The notes beneath the pieces are model-generated. The model worked only from the letters and a program-made list of their open reading frames with translations, ran no database searches and had not been told where the DNA came from. This document shows positions 40,016-52,250 of a DNA stretch of 64,000 nt, piece by piece. Source of the stretch: Diphasiastrum complanatum (taxonomy: Eukaryota > Streptophyta > Lycopodiopsida > Lycopodiales > Lycopodiaceae). How positions within the stretch are numbered: position 1 is the stretch's first letter; each line of letters starts with the position of its first letter. The translations under genes were made by a program, and so were the position numbers. The stretch lies in NCBI GenBank assembly GCA_029204225.1, contig CM055108.1:9545805-9609804 (forward strand). Direction: 5' to 3'.

Positions 40016-40896
40016 CTAGCATCCCTCAATGTATTACAAAGAAGAAGAAGGAAGATTGTGCCCATCTTAACACATGCTTTTTTCTTTTTTAAAAAATGTT
40101 CCTACCCAGTATGTTCTAACCCAAAAGAGTCGGAACGGGTTTCTAAGGGACACATATATAACAAATTAATTAATACTTTATAAACTAAATAATGTCCACA
40201 ACTTATATGCAACATCAAACCACATATTTACATTTGTCATTTTTTATAAATCACAAAATTCTCTTAAACACATGGTCATTTTGTACCAACCATATCAAAT
40301 CATCTACTTGTCTTATATCAAATCAAAATATAATTAATACTCATTTGTCCTTTTTAAAAAATCATCAAAATTTTCAAAGAAAACATGGTCCTCTTGTACC
40401 CAAAATATGTCATATCAATCACATGCTTTTGTCCTTAAAAATTCATGCATAAAAATATGTCATATTACTCACATGCTTTTGTCCTCAAAAACATTTATAA
40501 AATAAGAGTCAAATCACTTTTCTAGTTCCATAATTTGTCTTTTTGACAAACCATTCGCTATATGACACCTTCCAAGCCGTAAGCATGTATATCTAGGCAA
40601 AAAAAATTGCTTGGCACTGCCACGCATGGCAGTGCCATGCGAGGCAAAAAAATACGTGGCAAAGCCACGCAACACTTGAAATCTGAAAAGTGTATAAAAA
40701 TGCCCTCATTCATTATTTCTCCACGCTTTCTTGTAGATTTCTTGAGGCTCACTATCACACTCAAGCTCTCACACTCTCACTCTCAAGCTTTCAATCTCTC
40801 CTTTCTCTCTCTCTCTCTCTCAATCTCTCACTCTCAATCTTTCATTTCTTTTCACTCTTCTTCACTCTTTTCTCAATCTCTCCACTCCTCTCTCTT

Positions 40897-40963
<67 letters not shown>

Positions 40964-41103
40964 GACACACACACACACACACACACATCTTTCACTCTCC
41001 AATTTTCAATCTCTCTTTCTCTCTCACACACTCTTTCATATCTCCTTTTCATTTTTCACACATTTAAAAGTTTGTTTTTCTTTCTCACTCTCTCACACAA
41101 CAC

Positions 41104-41169
<66 letters not shown>

Positions 41170-41326
41170 CACACACACACATTTTCATTTTTCACATTTG
41201 ATATCTTTCCAAGTTCTTTTCACAACTTCATATCGTTCTCTCAATAGTCATGTCTACTAGCGGTAGCGGAGCGTCAAGGAGGAGGCCAAGATCCTCTTTC
41301 GGTGGAAGAGGACAAGCCTCGGGATC
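40016..41326 (+). mobile_element. CACTA-like element 5' region, copy 1 (truncated gene)
   Basis: This 1.31-kb block is repeated in the same orientation at 54537-55835. It contains GCCACGCATGGCAGTGCC palindromes at 40617-40680. A compound pyrimidine microsatellite follows at 40800-41168: (CT)n to 40953, (CA)n to 40988, a second (CA)n at 41106-41167. The start of a gene (ATG at 41250, MSTSGSGASRRRPRSSFGGR) comes last. The gene stops matching after about 26 codons, at 41326, where unrelated AT-rich sequence begins, so only the promoter and N-terminus survive. In the other copy the gene continues. Confidence 0.8.
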
Positions 41327-41525
41327 TAACAATGAAAAGCAAATCATTGTTAGATTACAAATCAAAGAATCATTGTTAGATTACAAATCAATCAAGAAAA
41401 TGATAATTGCTAGAATACAAATCAAAGAATCATTGTTAAATTAAATATCATTAATCATTGTTACATCAATCTCTCCATGTTGAAGATACTATGAAAATGC
41501 ACTTTATGACTCAAACGTAATCTAC

Positions 41526-41664
41526 CAAAATTTAGAATGCCTAATATACCTCATGAATATGCTTGGATTGTCTCCTTTCCTTCAAAATTGCATCATTTTC
41601 TTCTACAAAAGCCAACAATGAACAATCATTCATTAACCAACTAATGAACAATGAAAACTAACAA

Positions 41665-41762
<98 letters not shown>

Positions 41763-41910
41763 CTTTTCTTCAAAATTTAGAATGCCTAACATACCTTATG
41801 CATTTGCTTGGATTGTCTCCTTTCCTTCAAAATTGCATAGCTTTTTTCTACAAAAGCCAACAATGAACAATCATTCACTAACCAACCAATAAACAATGAA
41901 AAAATAGCAA

Positions 41911-41952
<42 letters not shown>
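41526..41952. repeat. Tandem duplication, each unit ending in (CT)n
   Basis: The sequence from CAAAATTTAGAATGCCTAA to AACAAAACTCTCT occurs at 41526-41759 and again at 41770-41952. The first unit ends in about 45 CT repeats, the second in about 18. Duplication therefore carried the microsatellite, which then changed length. Confidence 0.85.
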
Positions 41953-41954
<2 letters not shown>

Positions 41955-42049
41955 AAAGCTTTTCTTTCAAAAGCTTCTCTTCACAAAATCAATTTGCAAA
42001 TACAGTCGAGGCCCCCACCTTTTCCACTTCGCGAGTTCTTCTTTTTGTT

Positions 42050-42394
42050 AAAATATTTCTACGTGGCAATGCCATGCCCTAAAAAAAATTTCAGAAAACT
42101 AACCACGACGTGGCAAGTTTGAGCTTACTGAAAAAATTTGCCATTTGTGGCAAAATTCTAGAATTATAAGCATGGCAGTGCCACGCGGATTTAAATTTGA
42201 ATTGCTCTGACCCTCCCCCCCTAAAAAAAATTGTTCAGAGGAAGCGCCGATGACGGAAAACTTTGACGGCGTTGCAGTGCCACGCATTCATTGCCATGCA
42301 GTTTGCCACGCGAGGGCCGTCAGGTCAAATCTGGTGGTCCCCGTCTTATGTGCATGGCATTGGGCATGGCAATGGGCCTATATTTGTAGTTGTG
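42050..42394 (+). mobile_element. CACTA-like 3' terminus of a probable deletion derivative
   Basis: Repeats GTGGCAATGCCATGC, GGCAGTGCCACGC and TTGCCACGCGAGG lead to a terminus at 42394 reading inward on the minus strand CACAACTACAAATATAGG, equivalent to the ends at 26534 and 35867. With the 5' region at 40016-41326 in the same orientation, this outlines an element of about 2.3 kb with nearly all coding sequence lost. Its right edge interrupts the transposase-like gene on the other strand. Confidence 0.6.
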
Positions 42395-44777
42395 TCTTTG
42401 TGCTAGTCCCACCATGTTGTGTACTTTTATGAAATGTCGCTTTTGCTTGCCAATGAGATTTTTCCATTCCTTGCAATGACCATAAGCTAAGACTTCCACT
42501 ATTTCTTGCAAAGAATGTGGAATGATGTCATAATATGTGCTGCATGTCATAAAAACAAAATACAAATCAGTAGCAAAATTATCTAAATTAATTGCACATA
42601 TTTGACTATACTAGTGTAACATCGAAATCCTACCATATAATGAGTTATATGATCTAAACCCCATGCACTTCGAACTGCATCCACAAATTCACTGGTTGTT
42701 TTCTATATCATTTGTACATCAGTATTTGAAAATTTATCTTTTCTCAAGTATTTCACCATGTTGTCTACTTTTCTCCAAACTTCTACTTTGTGTAGACGAG
42801 TAGAACCTTCTTATTCGAAATCTTGAGTTGCCGCTATTATCTCTTTCCAAACCGAGTATTGAATCTTGGATTGTTTGCCAGAATATTTGATAAAAATCTA
42901 TGAGCTTTGGATCCTCCAATGCTCGGCTTGCATGGGATATTTCCTGTTTTTCCTAATAGGTTGTCATCTTTTTTTATTTTAACATGGCCTTTATGTAAGC
43001 CTACTTTTGACAACACATTCTCTAATCTGGAAATGGTTTCCTTTGCAGATGCCTCTGGTTCGGAATTCCATCCAAACAAGATGTGAAAATATATTATTTT
43101 TTCTATTATACGCACCTCTGCATGCAATCAATAGATATGAACATTCTGAAGAGGAATCAGTAGTACGGGTTTCCAATTAGGATCTTCTCGATTTCTTGAT
43201 ATTCATGTACTCCTTGTTATGTCTTTTGTTGTCTTCATGCAGTACAAACATGGGTGTTTAGAGTTAGCACCATGAGATACATTGAATATACATTTTAATG
43301 TCTTCAGATCTCCTACTAAATGCCATTCTATGTTGAAAGTGTGAATTCCATAAATATTGAGTGGATTTCCATCCATGTGATTTTTTATGGTGGTAGGATA
43401 TCCATTAAATATCCATGAGAGAATGTCATGGTCTTCTTTCATCACCTCTAAGAGAAACAAAAAAATGATTTAGAATAATATTAACACAGAGAAGATTTTC
43501 CAAATGAAATCCATATTAGATTATTCTTATTGAATATGCGAAGTAACTACTATACTTGAAAAGCTGCCAACCACTAAATGTCATTTTCTGATTAAACACT
43601 GAAGTTGAGGCCTTTTGAGTCTTCTGAATTTGAAAGTGCTCCATTCATGATCGTAAGACTGACTCTCTCCATTTTTTGTCTTTTTATAATTTCAGACTCA
43701 TCTAACTTGAGAACAACTATCAACTTGTTATTGACATTCTCATTTGTAATACCATAAAAATTTATGATGAATGTCAGTAACTGATTAATGTCAATAAATA
43801 AATTGTTGGAATTGTTATAAGCTAGACATTCTCCTTTCAAGCAATACACTTCATCGATATAAGATGGATTACCAACTATTGTCTGCATATCTTGGTTTAA
43901 CATGAAATGTTCGTTCAATTGGAAACTTTTTAATACTTACCTGTGCAAATGCCTCATTTATCATCTTAAACATTGTTGCATATGCTTCTCTACTGATGCT
44001 AGAGAAATTACATGCCCCCTGAACCAATGTAGTGTCCAATATTTTTCCAACTTCATTCATAATGTTATCAATAACTGAAGCCTTAATCTTTTTCATTTTG
44101 TTATTGTTTAACATTGATTTCATAGATTTAGAAGTCACAATAGAACCTAGTGAGTTTCCAATGAAAATCTCATCGGCTAGCAACCAATGTTGATATGCAT
44201 TGCAAACATAATGTTCATAAAACTGTCAGTAGAGATTAAGACAATCATAGTATTCACAACAACATAATAAACAAATCAATAAAAAGTTGAAATTAATAAA
44301 TAACAAAACTAGTGATTAAGATTGAATCTAAAAGTTCAAGCAATATTAAACCACCTATAACCTACTTGAAAGCACGGATTCGTCTTTTTCAATAACCTCC
44401 TTTGGATGATAGATCACATATATCCTTGGTTACAAATCTTTTCCTCTTGCTGTTTCTGACCTTTTTGTTGAGCACATCCATATCTTTAACAAGAGACAAA
44501 TATGAGATACGCATGGATTGAAATGTAGTTTTTATCTCATCATTACTAGTTGTAAAATGACGCAAAGAATATTTCAACATTTGAACATCTCATTTTTTTC
44601 CAAACAAGTTTTCAACTTTGTAAATTTTTCTTCGCTCTCCTTTGATATTTTTCTTAATTCCTCTTCCAAATAATATATTCTTTGCATTGAATGTGCATTC
44701 CCATAGAGCATCAAATTCTCACAATAACCCAAAAGGCCATTTTTGTCATGACACATGTAGATCATTAATTGACTCAC
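42395..44777 (-). pseudogene. Unassigned transposase-like gene, multi-exon, decayed
   Basis: Minus-strand coding blocks in order are as follows. A coiled-coil-like N-terminal part lies at 44389-44777 (SMQRIYYLEEELRKISKESE; then, one frameshift later, VKDMDVLNKKVRNSKRKRFV). A helical block at 43940-44183 (CNFSSISREAYATMFKMINE) ends in a perfect donor AG|GTAAGT. A block at 43592-43918 contains NKLIVVLKLDESEIIKRQKM. A block at 43203-43460 contains FNIEWHLVGDLKTLKCIFNV, SHGANSKHPCLYCMK. Two more follow at 42734-43127 and 42410-42565. The invariant-looking Asp residues (LKLDES, VGDLK) and the CxxC suggest an RNase H-fold DDE transposase with a zinc site. I cannot name the superfamily. It is cut at 42394 by a CACTA terminus. 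A second partial copy is at 26379-26533. Confidence 0.55.
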
Positions 44778-47137
44778 TGAATGAAAATCCAGAATGAATA
44801 TGGATCAATAGGATACAATGTTCGCTTCTCAGTTTCGACTTTGTTAGATGGCCTTCATGCCAGGAAGGATCCTATTAGGGCATGGGAAATGGATTAGTCA
44901 CAATCCATAGCTTAACACTTTGCAACAAAGCAAACAAAAATAATTGTTGTCCTCTAACTCAAAAAGGCAAATTCAAAAGGACATTCATTTTTTTGCACAT
45001 GATCATGTATGCTTCTAATCTACTTTGAACTTTGCCTCCCATCTTCCACACTAGGTTAAAACTAACATTGTATACTTGTTCATACGATGTGGAGTAAGTT
45101 ATCGAGATGGTTAATGTCCCATAGGTAAAAAAAAATGAATGAAAATAACTTAATGGTTATTAATGCTTATTTTGCCAAAAGTCATGTGGCTTACCTATCA
45201 AAATAGGTGCCATGATTAGAATATTGTGGATTCCACTTCTGCAAGAAAAATTGATACTTCATTTGGGCCATAATGGATAGATGTACATAATGGACATCTG
45301 CCCATTTACATATTGGGCATATGCTCATTTTGTTAAAAACATGGATGGTTGTCCATTATGCATAACGAATGGACTATTAAACTACAGTTTAACAAAGTTG
45401 TAGCTCATTGAAAATGTAACCACATTAAATTGTAGACTAATTTCCTATTACACTATTGTGTGCATTGTCATGAGATGCTACCTATGCAAAATTTGCTACT
45501 TATCTAGTCTACTTCTAAACTTCTTCATGGTGTCATTGGTTGAACCATTGTCAAAAAGCTAAAAGCACTATTATAGAAGCATTCAATGTGTGTCCAATCG
45601 AATTATTGATAGTAAATAAAAGTTGCTTGCATTCGTTGTTCAATAGTTGTATCCAAAGCATAAAAGAATGCAAGATTTGAATAGAAGTTCAAATTGTCCA
45701 AAATATGATCAAAAGTATGACTAACTTGTTATGTGCATGGAACATTGACAGTACCAACATATGTCTCTACAATGCAATTAGTACCAGTTAATTAAGGCAT
45801 AAAAATCTCTGACAACATCGATGTCGAACTTGAAGCTCTAGAAATGCCTTACATCAAATATTACAAGACAAAAAATCTTCTTAAAAGCAAAACTTGCTTC
45901 CAACCTCTAGTTCTGACCTTTCTTGAAACAACATTTTGCAAAGCCTTTTGACATATACCATCCTTATTGGATTCATATCACATGTAACCATCACACAAAA
46001 TATGTCCTATAAGTCGCATACAAGTTCGAGAGGCACTCCCATTGCATTCAAACATTTAGTAGTGGTAAATCTTCCATTGTTAAAGCCACAAAGTCACCCC
46101 CATCTTCTTTAGCCACTTACTTATAGTTTGTAATCTCATCCTTGACCTGGAAGACATTGTATGACTCTCCAAGAGTACATACGTCTAAAACCCCAATTTG
46201 GTATTACGACTCGGCCAAAAAAAAACTTTGTTTGCAATAAAAACTAACATTGATCCCCTTCAAACTGGTCCTTTCAATGAAAAATGACCAGTTTGGACGG
46301 GGCCCTTACAATTGGCCCTTACATCCAATTTTAGTTTGCCTTGGGGTATTGCCTTGGGGTAAACCATGAATGGGTTGAGCTCGGAAGGGCCACCCTATTG
46401 AAAAGAGAGGTTGAAGGTCAAAAGCACTTGAAGACTGAAGTGGGAGGGGGCTTTGAATGGGGCCGCACAGCACCTAGCACCTGAAGGGTGGCATTGGAAA
46501 CGAAAGCTCGAGGGCCGAATCAAGTGAAAGTAGCAAGCATTTACCTGAATTCGGATGCCTACAACTCAACTACAAGGGGGAGGGTGGGGCACCCAGGGTG
46601 TAGAATATGCTGGCCCCAACTTCCCAACTACCCAATAACTTCTCATATGACCCTACCATTGTTAAGACGTTAAGACCATTCCTTCTCCCCCAATAACTTC
46701 TCATATGACCCTACTATTGTAAAGACCATTCCCTTCTCCTAAAGTTGCAAGGAATAGTAAGTCCATCCCAATAAAAAATACATGTTATGTGTGGAGGCCC
46801 ATCTGCCACCTCCCATAATACACATACCAGGCAACCCATTTTAGTCTTTCTGCTTGAGAGATACACCGCGACCCTGACCAGGCCTCGACCTTTCCTCCTT
46901 GCTTCCTTTATCCACTTTCCAGAATCGCGACTTGTCATCGCCTTCATCGCAGTAACTCTCCTGCTTCTCTCATGCCTCTCATAGCAGCATGAATTGTGTC
47001 TTATTGGTGTGGGTTCAAGCATGTTTACCTGTCTTATAGTTCAATCTAGGAGCTTCTGTTGCTAAAGATTTTCCTCCTCGTGGCTTTATAAGGAGTTCGT
47101 GTCCTGCATGTGCAACTTAGCATAGGAAAACTTTTGG
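44778..47137. other. Spacer upstream of the patatin-like gene
   Basis: No coding signature was recognised. Small repeats are visible: an inverted AAACTGGTC...GACCAGTTT at 46258-46294, a tandem TTGCCTTGGGGTA at 46336-46362, and a direct duplication of CAATAACTTCTCATATGACCCTAC at 46631-46655 and 46690-46714. The last few hundred bases are the likely promoter of the gene at 47340. Confidence 0.4.
47082..47095 (+). promoter_or_regulatory. Candidate TATA box of the patatin-like gene
   Basis: GGCTTTATAAGGAG lies about 250 bp upstream of the chosen start codon, in the right orientation. A transcript from about 47115 would have a 5' UTR of roughly 225 nt. This is a motif match only. Confidence 0.35.
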
Positions 47138-47339
47138 GTGATTGGCAGTTCTACCAACTGCAAGGCCAGCTGCAGCGATGACTCAATCACAGAAAGATTG
47201 GAGGTTGCATGGTGTCTAGGCTCCTACCACTACTTTCCTATTTCACTGCAAGACGAGCTTTGGGATGGTATTCACCAGCCCAAGCTAACCTTTGTCCGTG
47301 ACTTTGTGAACGGGATTCCTGAAAGACCGGACTTTCAGG

Positions 47340-49129
47340 ATGGATGAAATAGGTAAGAGTCAGCACATGTATGCAGGTACAAACGGAATCAAAGATCAAA
47401 ACAAAATTATCTATGATAATGTAAAGATGGTGGAGACTAGTCCCGTAGATCAGAGCAGAAGCAAGGTCTGCCTTTTGGCCATTGATGGAGGTGGGATGAG
47501 GGGGATCATCGCTGCTACTGTTTTAGTTCACTTGGAGGAAGCCCTCAAACGCAAAAGTGGAAACCCAAAAGCTAGGATCAAAGATTATTTCGACATTGCT
47601 GCAGGGACCAGCGTCGGTGGGTTGCTGGTCTCTTTCCTTTTCGCAGGAGATGAAAATGGCCACCCCATCTTCACAGCCGAAGAAAGTTTCAAGTTCATGA
47701 TAGAGAAAGGAAAAGACATTTTCAAATTTAGAAGGGCGCAGCGTGTTTTCGCCTCACTGCGAGGATTGTTCTCACCGAAGTACTCAACCCAATTCTGGGA
47801 GAGCGTTCTGCAAACTCTGTTTATCAGAAATGGCGAGGCCATCACTATGCGCGACACGCTGAAGCCGCTCATCATTCCAGGCTACGATCTGGCAACTGCG
47901 GGACCGGTCGTCTTCAAAACAGCCGATGCAATTGATTCTCCCTCGTGGAATTTCCGCCTCTGGGAAGTTATTCGAGCAACCTCGTCTGTGCCTGGCTTGT
48001 GGAAGCCAGCACGCTTGACCTCTGTGGATGGCACAAACTCCTTCGCCGCCGTGGATGGTGGTCTTGTTCTGAATAATCCCACAGGAGTTGCAGTGAATCA
48101 CATCCTCAATAATAAGCGCGAGTTTCTATCGGTGAATTCTATTCATGATATGTTGATTCTCTCAATCGGCTGTGGTCAGTTTGATCGCACCTACGAGTAC
48201 AGAAAAGTTCATCGCTGGGGCTCTTTACAGTGGTTCAAGCCCATCGCGAAGATTATCATAGATTCTTGGGCAGATATGGTCGACTTTGCGATCTGCACTA
48301 TGTATGGCAAAGATCAAGACAACTACTTGCGCATACAGGCAAGGACCGCAATCTCTGTAGATAGTATGGGGAATCCAATTCCAATTTTTTTCTCATTACA
48401 GCATTGTTAGAAACCATATTTATCAATACCGCTCCTCCCCTTTATAACAATAGGAAGCTCAGGTGTGGCTATCTGAATGTATTGTTGACCATTTTTTTGC
48501 TTATTAAAGGTTAGTGACGTAATCAAGGGTATAAGACTGGTCCTGCCTGAATGCTTCTTCAATTAGGCGTTACAGGAAGAGCGAATCATGGCTAAACTTG
48601 CTCCTTTCTCTCCTAGGTCTTTCCCAGATATATAGCTCTTGGAAGCCACATCTAAAAATTGACACCTTTGCTTTTTGGTACAGACTCTAAATTCTAAAAG
48701 AAGGCAATGGACATAAATAAAGTCTCTTCTTAATCTCTCTCAGCTAATGACTGTAAAGCATAGCTCATGGGATTCGTTTTAACATGGTATGATCATGATA
48801 TAGTTGAGTCTAGATGTAGATTCTTAAATTCTGGTGGAAAGATAGGTGTGAATTGAAGATGAGCGCATAATTTGATAATGGATCTGCTTAAGTGTCTGCA
48901 GGTGACAGGGTTGCCAGATCAAGCTGTGTCGGAGGTGGACGATCCAAGCTCAAGGAACGTGGAGAAGCTGAAGAAGATGGGAAGGGAAGCACTGGAACAA
49001 AAGACTTTGGGGTACACCAAATTGTCTTTGAAGCAGTTGCACGAGAAAAGTAACAAAGAAAGGCTAGAGCTTTTTGCCGAGGCACTTGTGAGCGAACGTA
49101 GGCGAAGAGAATTGAACACAAAAAAATGA
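47340..49129 (+). CDS. Patatin-like acylhydrolase (pPLA-III-like), two exons
   Basis: Predicted lipid acyl hydrolase of the patatin family. Members cleave fatty acids from phospho- and galactolipids. Exon 1 is 47340-48338 and exon 2 is 48902-49129, joined in phase 0 to 408 residues. The intron has a GC donor (CAG|GCAAGG) and AG acceptor (CTGCAG). Residues 49-55 are the oxyanion loop DGGGMRG. Residues 89-93 GTSVG give the nucleophile elbow with Ser91. VDGG at 238-241 supplies Asp239 of the Ser-Asp dyad. Downstream text (PSWNFRLWEVIRATSSVPGL, MVDFAICTMYG, NYLRIQ) and a basic C-terminal helix follow the pattern of the plant group III patatin-like proteins. Angiosperm members of that group usually have GxGxG instead of GxSxG, while this one keeps the serine. 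The first ATG of the frame was chosen. An open stretch just upstream (47138-47347, another frame) might be a lost N-terminal part. No stop or frameshift is seen inside the exons. Confidence 0.88.
48339..48901 (+). other. GC-AG intron of the patatin-like gene
   Basis: 563 bp, beginning GCAAGG and ending TCTGCAG. Read-through of exon 1 would add 23 codons and stop at 48408-48410. The spliced form restores a C-terminus typical of the family, so the intron call is preferred. Confidence 0.7.
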
Positions 49130-51925
49130 GGTCACCTCGAGACAACCATTTTTTTTATACCCTACTTCAATTGGTGCTTAATTTCAATAGATATCTAAAA
49201 AAGAATTGTGCTTAATAGTGCTTATTTGTAAAGGTCCACCACTTTGGGAGAATATTCACTATGTGGCAACTGCTCATTGGTGTACATAATATTTCATGCA
49301 TACCCAACATTCCAACATGGGTTACAATTGCCATATGCGTAAAACTCTCAATGGAAAAGATTTGTACTTATTTTCAACTAACAAAACGTCACTCACATTT
49401 TATTGTGAGTTTCTTTTTTTTTAATATATTACAATCCATATTGAAAAAATCAAATCTTAACCCTATAGACTGGTTATTGAGACCAAATTTTGTCGTGTGC
49501 ACCCTAAATGAAAATACATATTTCTATCGTATAATATTCATTTCTTGCAATACACATTTGATCAACTACTTTATACTAGTATAGATATACAAGAGACCTT
49601 TCACTAGATCATGCAGAGGCTTTAGATGTTACGTGCCCATCCAAAGGTTTAGGTTAAGTGAGAGAGTGTTAGTGCAAGAGAGTGAAACTGTCACTTTAAT
49701 TGGACCTTTGGATGGGCATCGAGCATTCAAAACATGTGCCGTTTACATTCTCAAGCATACAAGAGGACCAAACAATTAGCAACAAATCCCAATTAGAGCA
49801 TTGAAAATAGTGTCTAACTATTTATATTTAAACAGGGCAATCCGACTGACCTTGGTTCTCAAGAGAATGTGAGGTCCTCATGTTGACCCCCTTTCACATG
49901 GAGAGAGCCCTAAGGCCATAACAAGGATCTCATATTCATGATCTTCATAGCCGCCTACTATTCCATTATTTTCCTAACCTCCATAAGTGTACATTGATGC
50001 TCTCCATATCCAAGACAGATTTGCAGATCCTAACCTCCATAGCCAGAATAGAGGTGTGTAGAAGACATATTTTTTTTCACCTCCATAGCCAGGATAGAGG
50101 TGTGCGGATCAAATAAATGCGCTGACAAAGAAGTGTGCAAATAAGAGGGAGAGGTTTGCTAATGGACATATGCTCCTCCTTTCCTATCGATGAAAGGAAA
50201 TTCAGCCACTGGTTAAAAGCAAAGCAACCATAGTCCATAGTATGAACCCGACCCGCTTAGAATTATGTGTTGAACTATCATTGGTGATGAGGTTTAATGT
50301 CATCAATTCTGATTGGTTCCAAGTTTCAATATCATTTAGTCGTCGCACCTTGCTATAATATCCTGATTGTATAGCAAATGGTGCTCAATTAATTTGTATA
50401 TGTAGTCAAATATGTCATGTTAAATATGTTCAATGGTATTCTATGTCTAATTTTGCAATGATTGCAAGATAATATTGTACAATTAAAGATAGATCAGTGG
50501 ATTAACTTTTAAATATTGGATTGATGTAGAACTATTATATGTGCTTATTTATTCAATAATTGTAACTAATGCATTGTTGTCTCATAGACAAGGGATAGGT
50601 TCTAAAACTTTTACTCATTTGTGAAGAGAATGCAATTAAATTGAGGTTCTTGGGCTACACTTTTTATTGTTTATGTGCAAATGCACAAGATTTGATCACT
50701 TGTTTCTTATCTAGGGGCTTCAATTAGTTCTTACAATATCTTTCTTGGATAATAAGCAATGTTTGCTCACTCATCAAAAAATGCATGTTCGCTTTGGATA
50801 TAGTAGTCTAGTATTTGTCTACTAATTTGGTCATATTACTGTATCCAAATTTTTTGGGATGCACAAACAAAGTACAAGATTCTATCAACAATACTTTCTG
50901 TAATGGGAGGCCAAATCCAACTATGTGAAGTACACTTTGTGTAATGATGCCTATACAATGTTCTTGATATTACACATTTGCTTGCTCCTTGATAGACATG
51001 ATGTGTGTTGGTCAAATTCGTCCAGTGTCTACTAGTCTCGAAATATATGTAAGCCCATTTCTTTAGTTACCATGGATTTTGTGGTCAATTTTTACAATAG
51101 GAGCTACAACTTCATAGAGATTGAGTTCTTGTTCAGGTGGTAAGCCATAGAGAATCTGCTAATGGTCTCATTCAAAGTCTAAATGAGGTGGAATTGATGG
51201 ATTTTAGGGTATATAGTCACGATATAGAAGAATCAACAGTCCTTGCATAACACTCAAAGCTCCTCAAATATAGTCAAACCTTTTGAGAAATCAATCCAAT
51301 TTCCATGTCAAGGTGTAATGTGAAATCATTTAAATGTGGTAAACTATCAATCAGTAGTAGGTAAGCATGTGAAATTGTTCGATGATATTAAGTTCTACAC
51401 AAAAAAAGAATATTTTTTGTTGTAGGTAGTGTGGATTGCATAATCTAAAACGTTAACTTGACTAATTGTACTTCATTAGAATCACAACATTTGTTTTCCT
51501 TTGTGGTAGATGAAACCTAAATAGTATGTTCCTCTTTTGTAAGGGTGTTTTGTACTTCATCTTCTTGGTCAAATGTCTTACATGTTGTGGCTAACAAGTC
51601 ACACAATAGGTTATTGGGGGGAAAATGACATCATATAGTGGATGGTAATTTTTTTTATAATGTGATCACACTAGAGGATTTACAAATCCAAAAACGACCC
51701 TTTGTAAAGATGTTGTTTCTTTTTTTTCTCAAAATTTTCTTACACATTCACCAATCAGAACACTCAAATTTAAAATCTACATAACGTAACTCATTAAAAT
51801 TGGAAAGAGGCCTTTTTTTATTAATAAAACGGTAATTCAGCATTGGGGCAGCCCGCAGGCATGCACAAGCATGAAATGTTGTCCATAGTATATTATGCAG
51901 TTTATCAAAAAAGAAAAATAAAAGA
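49130..51925. other. Spacer downstream of the patatin-like gene
   Basis: AT-rich with no recognised gene. It holds a small foldback at 49628-49730. It also has a direct duplication around 50028-50105 (ACCTCCATAGCCAGAATAGAG versus ACCTCCATAGCCAGGATAGAG). The rest shows nothing. Confidence 0.45.
49628..49730. repeat. Small foldback (MITE-like)
   Basis: GTGCCCATCCAAAGGTTTA near 49640 is mirrored by GGACCTTTGGATGGGCAT near 49700-49718, with a loop of about 50 bp. The length and structure fit a miniature inverted-repeat element. Target-site duplications were not resolved. Confidence 0.5.
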
Positions 51926-51931
51926 TAATTT

Positions 51932-52250
51932 TTTAACCATAACTTCGATTGAGACTAAAATGGTTATCGTTATGATAGTGCTCGACGAGGCTTTCCAACG
52001 ACACCCTAAATGACCTAGTCCTGAGCTACTGTTCAAAAGTGAGAGCCAGTCAAAGTTTCTAGAAGACCCAATATCTCTTATGTGCATGGATAGAGCACTC
52101 TTTCACTGAGAGGGTGCTCTATCAGCACACATAAGAGATATTTGGTTGTGAAGTCATGTAGGGGGGTTATTGAAAAACTGTCGTCAAGCTCTTTCTAATG
52201 GCACCATTTCATCTCAATCGGAGCTATGGTTATAAAGTTATACTATTGTA
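51932..52250. repeat. Long imperfect palindrome (about 320 bp)
   Basis: The centre at 52071-52141 is a near-perfect hairpin: TATCTCTTATGTGCATGG and ATAGAGCACTCT on the left pair with AGGGTGCTCTATC and CACATAAGAGATA on the right around a 9-base loop. Outer arms also pair: TTTAACCATAACTTCGATTGAG at 51935-51956 with CTCAATCGGAGCTATGG at 52215-52231, plus an internal GCTCGACGA/TCGTCAAGC match. It could be a foldback transposon or the source of a long hairpin RNA. Confidence 0.7.

Noticed and set aside
47585-48101. Minus-strand frames across the patatin exon
   Set aside because: These are antisense shadows. The plus strand carries the conserved catalytic motifs.
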